Origin: Macrothele yani
Taxonomy: Eukaryota > Arthropoda > Arachnida > Araneae > Macrothelidae
Assembly: GCA_039090855.1 (NCBI GenBank)
Contig: CM077027.1
Span: 103,024,424 to 103,088,423 of the forward strand
Direction: 5' to 3'
Length of the DNA stretch: 64,000 bases
Shown here: in pieces, positions 56,026 to 64,000 of the stretch
How the letters are laid out: each line of letters starts with the position of its first letter
Numbering within the stretch: the first letter of the stretch is position 1
Notes under the pieces: model-generated
What the model was told of the DNA's origin: nothing
The model's input: the letters and a program-made list of their open reading frames with translations, nothing else
The model's database searches: none
Program-made: the position numbers and the translations under genes

Positions 56026-57817
56026 GATGTGAGGGCGAACCATCTGCTGCGTCCTATTCGCTGCAGTGGGATTAATTATTTAAAAGACCGTTAATTTTCG
56101 TAATTCTTTATCTTCTATTATCTTCCACCTATGGGTGTCTACCGTGAAGTTGGGTTCCCTAATTGAGGGTCTCCAAGCTCAGGGTTGACGGGCGCATTGG
56201 TGTTGTGTTTCATATGGGAGAACATGGGAAACCCACATTCCTCCATATGCCGCTTGAAATTTAATAAACTCATGTCAGATTTGGACCTTTTATCCTGCGA
56301 CTGGGCTTGCTAAATGTTAAAAGTTATTTTCTTCTTAAAATCTTGGAGTTGCTACTCTATCAAAACTTTACGATTGTTCTACTTAATTATTCAAGTTAAA
56401 ATAAACAAAGATTCACTGATTTTAAATTTTCAAAGATTTGAGAAACTCGGGTAAATTTCATTATAAAATACAGAATTTATTTTCATTAGTGTTTCCTTAA
56501 AATCTATTACACTGATCGGTGGAGATTTCTATTAATTTAAACCAAAATATATTTTAAGTTCATTATGCTTTTTGATATTCGCAATCATATTTTAAAGTTC
56601 ACCTTCCGCAAAATATAAGACACATTATGTTATTCAGCACTTGCAAGAGATTAAAAATATCTTTTCTACCGAGGATGTATAGGAGACAAAATCATGATCA
56701 TGCTAACGAGATATTGGGAATTATGAAATTTTTCTCACCAAATTCTTTTCTTTTCATCACATTCGTTGTCGTCCGGTATTACTTATAGGTATAAACTCTA
56801 TGGTTGGGACCTCATCCGGTCCTGCTGAATGCACACTGCCCGCATAAGATCACTCGATGCTTCACCCAAAATTTGCGTAAAAACCTCTCAGGGAAAAACA
56901 TCATACTTCCCTTCACCTGGAAATCAACTTGCTCAATTTTTAGCGTCTTCTCAGGAGAAAAGCTCCTAACTAAATTTTCTCTGCGATATTCTGCCCAGGA
57001 TTCATCTAGAGTCCATCTTTCCTCTCTGCGTTCACCCAGAAATAGCAGTCATCATTCCATCCCGTGTTCTCTCCAAATCATCTCTGCCTAAAAAAAAAAC
57101 TTTTTCTCTCGTCTATGTTTAAGGGGTTCGGGGGTGTTCCTGTCCTACCCAAATGGTTCTCCCCTTATTGGTTGGGCCGCTTTTCCTCGCTTCGGCATTG
57201 GTTTACATCCCTGTATGGGAATCCCTCCGATTCGTTGGCAAAGGCTTGAGAACATCGAGTTTTCTTGAAGATGAATATTCCTTTATCTTGTCAACTGCTC
57301 CGCGGGATGTCCGCGCTGCCCTAGAATTTTCACGTACGCTTCCTGTGTGACTCTTTCTGTTGGTGTCAACCAGTTACGCCCACTACGAGAAATATGCCCT
57401 GTTCGTTGCCCGCTAGCGTGCGTAAAACGTGACTTCGTTAATAGCGAAAGGTCCAGTAAATTGGCCCCCACCTGTGATTGCGAGCATTTCATTCTCGTAG
57501 CGTTGCTTGCTAAAACCTCCGAGTTTTCTCTTTACTAACCTAGGGGTGTGTTTCGTGCGTATTCTTACTGGAATTTCCGGAGAGCTCGGGGAACACAAAA
57601 TAAAATAAAAAAAAACAATTCAAAAGAATGATGAAAAAAAAATAAGGAATTTCCTCCTCAAGAAAGAAATCTGCTCAGCCAGGTCTTAGAAAAATTATGA
57701 AATAGGTATTATAATTATCCTCTTAGAACGCCTGTCCACATTATGCTTCTCGGATTTTCTTTCCCAATTCCCGCGCTCTCTAAATTGTTTACTTGGTAAC
57801 TACTCTTCCTCGTTTAA
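56026..57817. other. Unassigned region between BEL pol and the env remnant
   Basis: No domain recognised. On the minus strand 57283-57598 holds two overlapping frames (one with SGRNWLTPTERVTQEAYVKI) that may be decayed coding matter. On the plus strand 56805-57070 is pyrimidine-rich with irregular TTCACCC/TCTGC motifs. It may include the 3' end of the env-bearing element, but no LTR pair could be found. Confidence 0.35.
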
Positions 57818-58494
57818 CTATTTCCTCGTACTATGCGATACCGTAGGAATTATTTGGTGAATATATTGCTTTCCCACACTTACTAATTTGTAGGCCCCCT
57901 TTCCGAAATTCATACCTACGAAATCATGGTCCTCCAATGTTACACGATATTCCGGAGGACATACGGGTAACATTATCTCCCTCTCCCATAGGGTTGAAGA
58001 GCTTTGTCCCCCAAAGTTAGGTGCTGTGGATTCCTTCCTCTCTTGCAAGGCTGCTCGTTTTCGCTCATTTCAACATCGATGAATTACAATCATTTGCGAA
58101 AACTTATGCACACATATGACACATAATGTAATTATAAGCACATACATTAAGCATAAAACTACGAGTAAGATTATTATAATAATGTTCAATAAATATTAAA
58201 TTCCTCCACCGAATCTAACTCTAAGTTTGACATTAACAGATAACATATGCACTGTATATATATATATGAATTCTTTCCGATAGTGACAGATTTCTTCAGC
58301 CGCCGTCTTCTCGGCGACACACAATATTTGCTCGGGTACGCGCCTCCGTTGGGCGATATGGTTTCGGTTTTGGGCGTTCCCATCTCTTAAGCACTCAGCT
58401 AGTTTCTCAGAGTTCCTTTGGAGATCAGCCTCCCATACGGGAGTGATGTAGGCTAACACCATCTCCACGTTCAGTTCATAAGGGTGCCGTACCA
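57818..58494 (-). pseudogene. Probable frameshifted env C-terminal region with a membrane segment
   Basis: The minus-strand frame 58660-57818 is open except for two stops (58196, 58070) and differs from the env frame above by one shift. Near 58109-58192 it encodes about 28 strongly hydrophobic residues (NIIIIILLVVLCLMYVLIIT), then HKFSQM, which suits a C-terminal transmembrane anchor and short tail. Position after a Gc-like ectodomain supports this. The peptide at 57818-58048 is unrecognised. The exact shift point is not determined. Confidence 0.45.
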
Positions 58495-60891
58495 TTACGC
58501 CGAGGAATAGTTCCTGGTAACATTCATCTTGATCGTTCGTCTTTCCGTCTGTAGTTTTACCGATCGAGTGTGCACCGTGAGTTTTTCGAAGTGAACGTCC
58601 ACAATCCCGGCTGCGCACGATGAGAAAGCTTCGATCTCTACCGTAGCCAAGGGCTCGCATGCAAAACAGCCTGTTACCTTGATTTCTGCCTCCGTGAATT
58701 TTGGGCAGACAGTTCTGGTTTCGATCGAGTACTTGTACTTCTGGAATTGAAGATTTACCACTATAGGGGCTGAGTGTAACAGTTCCGAAACAAGTTGGCC
58801 ATTTCCGTCAACCTTCAGTTGATGCCATGCTGATGCCATTGGTAAGGCGCTCTTTTTTTGTTCTATCATACTCAGTAAATACGACTGTTGTCGGTGGCAT
58901 TTCATAGAGTCCTCATAATAGCTACAAGAAAACATGCTTTCGTCGAAGATAAAATTTTTCGACATCGATTCGTTGCTCTGCGTATCGCCGATATGTCCTT
59001 TCATCGGTCGTGAAGGTAAGCTTGCCCTTTCAATATAACTCTCTTGAGGGTTTCCCACTCGAGAGATCAGATGTGTGTTCACGATTTGTGTAGGCTGGTC
59101 CAGTGATCCGACTACTTGCACTGTGATGCCCGTAGAGGTCGTGGCTTGGTTCTTAACCGTCAGAGTCTCTACGGTGTCGTTGTTGTGCTGTTGAATTAGT
59201 AGCTGATAACTACACTGCATCGATACTATTCTGCGTACGTCGTATGCTCGCAGGAAATCTGCTTCCAGCCATATTCGAAAGAAATGGCAATGTTGCGAGT
59301 CAATGATCCAGCATGACGTGGACCCACTGTCGGACGGCTGACAGCCTGTGATGCCGGGCCAGTCTAGCGATTGTTTTGTCAGTGCGTCAAATTGTTTTGA
59401 TCGCACACATCCTTTTCCCCAATTGCAAGTCTCGTGATTTGCACAAACCAATTGGCTGAGATAACGCATTGTAGTCACGTGCGTAAAATAGTCTCTCGTC
59501 GTGTGCCAGATACAGTTTGCCTGCTGGTAGGTTACTTTCAAGGAAAAAAGTGTATGGTCATTTTCCTAGTCCGTAAACCATATGCATTGTTCATGCCCCA
59601 AATTCATTAGGGTTACCTGCGCATTAGTAGTTAGACGGCAGTTGTGCTCTACCTCTGAGTCCGTGCACTCCTTCACCTTTGATGCAACAATCGAATGTGC
59701 GTTACATTCCGCGGAAGTTCCGTTTACCAACAGAAATAAGCTCAAAAGTACCAGTCCGTGTAAAGGCGGTTGCGCCGCTGGACGGGCAACTTGCCTCTCC
59801 AAATATTCGTGCATCTGATTTACTCCGTTACGTAAAACATTTCCTGTTAGGGCTCCTGTCTTTACTGCCACAAACGTTGTTCCTCTGAGGAATCTATATG
59901 ACTTCCAAAGAATTATTCCGACTCCACACAACAGCTTCCAGATGCTAATTACTACTTTCCTGGCATATAGAAAGGTTACCGCTGAAATTAAAACTAGCAC
60001 AATATACACTACATAAGTGACTGCGTGGGGTAAACACTTTAGCTGTCGTAGCATCTCACGACACAGTATGCACTGTAGGGGTCTACACGTTGTTCTACCT
60101 ACGATTTGCAAAGCACCCCTTAGGGTTTTTCCATCCGTGGTAACGAAAATCAAAGTTAGTTCCGCAGAAAGCTCTAGTAGTTCCGGTGGCAATGATGTCT
60201 GATACGGAGCGTTCCTTAAAGTGATAACCCGCTCCATACCTCGAACTCGAATCACCAGGGTTCCTGGAAGTGAGCTGGTGATGATTGGGTCGTTGTATGA
60301 TACTTTGATATTTTCCCTTTGAAATACTGCCTCTTCGTCAGACAGCAAATGTCTCTGGTGACGGCGCCGAGGTAAAATATTAGTGCGCGGTTTTCCAACG
60401 CACTCTGTGAAAGAGATCAGCGCTGGGTTCGAAATCCGTAGTCCTTCCGCTTCATGTATCAGTGTAGATACTGCTGGCGTCAGGCGGCAGTTGCACGTAG
60501 TGACGGATTTATTCACACAGCTCGCCAGTGCACAATATTCGCTCGTTCCACTGCACGGTGCATCGGCTGTGCAGGCACAGTGTAAACCGTCTCTTGTGCA
60601 CTCCATTAATGAAAGGGCTCCTTGTGGGTTCGGTTCCTGCTGAACGAAGAAATTTCTCGGTTCGATAAGCTCATGGTTGTGCGTAATGAATGTCCTCCAG
60701 GCTTTCACGCACTCGTCGCATGAATGTGCATGACAAGCACTCCGCGGCATTCCTAGTTTCAAAAGTTCGGCACGAGATGCTACAGTGCACTGATATTTAT
60801 CTCCCTTGAAATGACAAAGTTCGTGATTAGCAGCTACTCCGCTAACTGTCCAGATTACCACGGCGAACGCAATCACGTTCATCTTGTCCAT
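58495..60891 (-). pseudogene. Phlebovirus-type envelope glycoprotein of a retroelement, one in-frame stop
   Basis: The first ATG at 60891 begins a signal peptide-like segment (NVIAFAVVIWTVSGVAA). A cysteine-rich N-terminal subunit follows, with a possible furin site (RRRHQR, about residues 175-180), a transmembrane segment (YVVYIVLVLISAVTFLY, about 292-310) and a second hydrophobic segment (GLVLLSLFLLVNGTSA, about 378-394) that looks like an internal signal. Then comes a cysteine-rich domain resembling phlebovirus Gc (Gly-Cys-Phe-Ala-Cys block near 58670). This is the Gn-membrane-signal-Gc layout of bunyaviral precursors, as seen in envelope genes of some BEL/Pao elements. A TAG at 59566-59568 interrupts the frame, which continues to 58495. 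The final membrane anchor is only in another frame. Confidence 0.82.
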
Positions 60892-60951
60892 TTTATTGAC
60901 GAATGTCACTCTCTTCAAATACCCTAAAAGTGGTAATGGTTCTGTCAACAC

Positions 60952-63478
60952 TTGTCGGCCATAATTATCTCAAAACAAGCATACACATGAAATCACTCCT
61001 TATCACCTCGGTATTTCTCTTGCACATGCATTATATACACTTTACATTAAGAACTAGTAATATTTCCTTCGAAAAGCTCGTTTCACTCTGACCTACGAGA
61101 AGTGAGGGGTTTTTATGTGCATATTTATTTATATATATATATATATTTTTCGAAATTCCGAAGCGCATTCCATCCCATTCTTCCCTTTTCTCTAATTGTA
61201 TTTTTTTTCTTCCTACTTGTAGGTTTTCTCCAACAACAACAAAAATAAAAATCTCATCACTCGTGTTTCTTAAGCTTACTAAATTATAATTAAATAACGG
61301 TTGTTTCCTTCCCATTTATCTATTCTGCAGCTATTATTTCCATTCGCTGGTGCGTCTACTACTTCTAAAAGAAAAATTATTAATTTCCCTTTTCGTGTTT
61401 GTCGTATTGTCTACCAGATAGTACCCGCGTATAGTCGCTTATTTCCCTTTTACGTTGTTTAACTTAATCGTTAGTTCTTTGCTGAACTATTTCTTGCCAT
61501 TTTATCTTTAGTGCTTTACTCTTTTTTTTTTTCTTCTCTCTTTTTTTTTTCTCGCGTATTACCATTGTATTCTCATTCCTGGCTATTTCTGATTTCACGA
61601 CCAGATGCTTTTCTCGTGTATTCGCAGGTGTGCGGCGACCATTTAAGTAACGCCGATGATTTCGGAAAATAGGGGATTTCCTCGAAAATGCTTGCGAGGG
61701 TCCCCTTTGGGCGATGTCACCCCTGCAAATTCGTCGCTCCAAAAATTTTGGGTCGTTCCTGTGTTGACCGTCTCTCACGGCTCGAAATCTGAAACACCTG
61801 CGCTGATGCCTGTGGGTGTAAGTGAGCGCACAATAGCGTAGCCTCTTGCATGTTTTGCTTACATCGGAGGCTTCTTGTTTAGCCTATGTAGAAGCATCCA
61901 CTTAGTATTCTGTTACCTGGGGCTAAAACCACCCTCTAATTTCTGCCGGTCAGTGCTCAGTTTGCTGACGGATTTCATTGAAACATCACGCTTCTTTTCG
62001 TCTGGTGCACTTGTCATTCAAATTTCCTCTTCTGCTTTTCTCAACCTCTAACCTCACGATGTACCTAGTGCATTTCTACCTCGATTTCATTTCTATACTT
62101 TCCTTCCGTTATACTTGCCTTCCTTATCAATTAAAACTGAATTTTCCTACTATCCACAAAACAAAACAAAAAAAATATAGTACCCTTGGATATTTCACTT
62201 CAAGGTAAGTGCTTTTTACTGTCATTTCGATAGGTTATGGTTAGGCTATGTTAGGTGACGTTTAGGCTACGCGTCGATCATGTTTGTTGCTACTTTCTTA
62301 TACCATGTTTTGTTTCAGGTTCGCGTATTTTAATTGCTTTGAATACCTGCCATGGATACTAATTTTGAACCACTGCATTATCCGATACGCTGTTAATCTC
62401 ATTGCATTCCGTCGGTGTTTCCGCACGGCTATTTCTCCGCAGAAGGTGCTTACGTTTTTTTTTTTTTTTTCTAGTGATATATTACTCCGGCCTATGCTTC
62501 AGAAAGTTTTGAGAGAAAAAATTAATTTTTTTTTTCTTCGTCGTGCTGTGCTCCCGTTTATAGTTTCCATCCTTTGAAATGCTCGGCCGTTGCTGTACAA
62601 AATATCTTACCGAGCGTTCCCGTTCTTTTAACGATAAATTTTCCTTCTTTGCATTCTTGCTTCAAGATGGCGGCCCAAGATGGCGCCTTCCCATTCTTCC
62701 TTTTGCTCCTTGCCAGCCAGTTTGTGTACGGGGTTTCTCAAACTGGAAACACGGTCCGTCCGTTCCTCTACTCTTGCAAGCCCCGTGCATGAGCGACGTC
62801 ATTCTGCCTACGATTACCTTCGCTTATCCTCCTACTGCCTATCATTAATAAAATTTGAGCGGAAAATTATTATTTTTCCTCCTTTTTTTTTTTTTTTTCT
62901 TCCTACAAAATATTTTTTTTTTTTTTTTTTTTTTAAAAGGAATGATTGCTACCGTTCAGTCTTTCCTCTGAAATAAAAACATTGCTTCCTCCACAGGTTT
63001 TTTTTTTTTTCTCTGCTGGGCGCTTAATCCCGGGCCCATTCTTCCTCTTTTTTTTTTTTTTTTTTTCTTACGTAATGTATTTTTCCTTACTTAATATTAA
63101 TTTTCCCCTTATCGTAGCAAAAAAAAACTTTAAATCTAGTTTTCCGTGGTTCGCGAACTCAAAACTGGAAAGATTGCGATGCACGTACTAGGCTGCGGTC
63201 CTGCTATGAATATTATTAATTACTTCCTGCATATTCTTCCATGTTTATACACCATTTTCTAGCTAGACTCTTTTACGAATTATTTTCGATTACTGATCAG
63301 ATCGCAAAAATTGTTTTTTTTTTTTTCTTTTTTTTTCACCTATCGAATTTATTTTCTGCTAAACGTTTACCGTGAAAATTCAGGGATCTTCCCACTTATT
63401 CCGCATCGCTGTTTTTTTTTTTTCACAACACACACACATTTTTTATCTTCGCCCAGCGTTCTTCCTACTTCCTCGGGC
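60952..63478. other. Pyrimidine-rich spacer with many long T-runs
   Basis: On the plus strand there are repeated T-runs of ten or more (for example near 61522, 62458, 62885, 62915, 63000, 63045, 63314, 63412). No domain-bearing minus-strand frame was found. Near 62660 the plus strand has CAAGATGGCGGCCCAAGATG, which matches a YY1-type element; its ATG opens a short frame with a signal-like LLLLAS stretch. No LTR pair with 56-58 kb was recognised. Confidence 0.4.
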
Positions 63479-64000
63479 TTAAACCCACGATTCCTGAGGT
63501 TTCGCTACGATTTTTCTCCAGTGTGGATAAAGATTATTGACGGGTGCTCCTTCTGGTGTCCCTGCGCTTAGGTTTTCTTGAATGCGCTGCGACAAATAGC
63601 GGTCGGCTAAATCGAACCAAGAGAGGGTTCCCTCTGGATTACTGGGTTGACTGAGACTTTTCAACATTCTATTTACAAAGCTAGTATCTTCCGGCTGCTC
63701 AAGTCTTTCGGTCGAGTCGCTGACCACAATTTCCTTTGGGTATGTGCGATTCGGGCCTATTTCCAAAGTGTTGGGCCCTTGTGAATTTGCTGTGGGGTGT
63801 ATTGCTGCTGTTTGCTGAATTCTGTCCTGCGAACGTAGTAGATATGGATCTCTAATAACCCTTTGGCGCGTTGCTTCTTGTGTTTGTCGGCTGCTACTTT
63901 CCTGATAGGAATCTTGTGACGGTATGGTCTCCTCCGTTGGTTCCGCTATTGCCTGTGTGCGTCTCGGCTCTTCAACATGTTGCGAGGGCAGCGGTACTTC
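63479..64000 (-). CDS. C-terminal part of an unidentified ORF, continues beyond the window
   Basis: The minus-strand frame is open from the window edge to a stop at 63479 (about 173 codons). The product is hydrophilic, rich in Gln, Glu, Ser, Thr and Pro, with TRQRVIRDPYLLRSQ, SNPEGTLSWFDLADRYLSQ and a C-terminal YPHWRKIVAKPQESW. No family is recognised. It lies upstream of, and parallel to, the env remnant, so it could be the end of that element's gag or pol. A host gene exon is also possible. Confidence 0.5.
   Translation of the reverse strand, partial: EVPLPSQHVEEPRRTQAIAEPTEETIPSQDSYQESSSRQTQEATRQRVIRDPYLLRSQDRIQQTAAIHPTANSQGPNTLEIGPNRTYPKEIVVSDSTERLEQPEDTSFVNRMLKSLSQPSNPEGTLSWFDLADRYLSQRIQENLSAGTPEGAPVNNLYPHWRKIVAKPQESWV

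Noticed and set aside
58495..60951. Endogenous bunyavirus integration
   Set aside because: Only glycoprotein-type sequence is present, no nucleoprotein or polymerase segment is seen, and a retroelement setting explains it better, although LTRs of its own element were not found.
62666..62790. Small secreted protein gene on the plus strand
   Set aside because: The ATGGCGGCC start and leucine-rich stretch look signal-like, but the frame has only about 40 codons with no splice or homology support.
56026..63478. LTR pair around the env remnant
   Set aside because: I compared 56.0-58.0 kb with 61.0-63.4 kb by eye and found no direct repeat of useful length. A computed self-alignment would settle it.

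Overview
The window is eukaryotic, repeat-dominated and almost free of host genes. RTE-type and L1/Tx1-type LINEs, Tc1/mariner and hAT DNA transposons, BEL/Pao polymerase, a phlebovirus-type envelope ORF and several tRNA-derived SINE families point to an animal, most likely an arthropod with a large AT-rich genome. No species can be named from the sequence.

Layout. 0-7 kb: AT-rich DNA, a CATATATCCCA-type minisatellite and an intact 986-codon RTE LINE inserted in it (copy 1). 7.1-12.7 kb: a decayed two-ORF L1/Tx1-like LINE on the minus strand, then a decayed Tc1-like transposase. 13.3-15.4 kb: a satellite of about 97 bp per unit. 16-26 kb: mostly featureless AT-rich DNA with degenerate SINEs, local duplications and two candidate exons of an unrecognised plus-strand gene (a third lies at 38.1 kb). 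26.26-26.85 kb: a complete 588-bp miniature LTR retrotransposon (TRIM) whose two 163-bp LTRs each carry a tRNA-like sequence with Pol III boxes A and B. 28.8-35.1 kb: two more RTE copies arranged head to head. 35.9-37.1 kb: a full-length but dead mariner with matching inverted repeats. 39.4-41.7 kb: Tc1 fragments and a SINE.

42.4-53.2 kb: a tandem triplication of a 3.26-kb segment (hAT C-terminus, tRNA-like SINE cluster, Tc1 fragment, BEL LTR end). Every junction is a SINE, and the two inner SINEs are hybrids of the outer two, so the array was built by unequal recombination between SINEs. 53.2-56.0 kb: 5'-truncated BEL/Pao pol (RT end, RNase H, integrase) next to its 3' LTR. 57.8-61 kb: an envelope ORF of phlebovirus Gn/Gc layout with one in-frame TAG and a frameshifted tail. 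61-63.5 kb: pyrimidine-rich spacer. 63.5-64 kb: an unidentified ORF running off the edge.

The genes do not form a host pathway; the window is a layered record of transposition. Order of events that can be read directly: the RTE copies entered pre-existing short repeats; SINE A entered the hAT ORF and SINE B entered the BEL LTR; recombination between A and B then amplified the DNA between them. The strongest candidates for a less described system are the tRNA-bearing TRIM and the SINE-mediated triplication.
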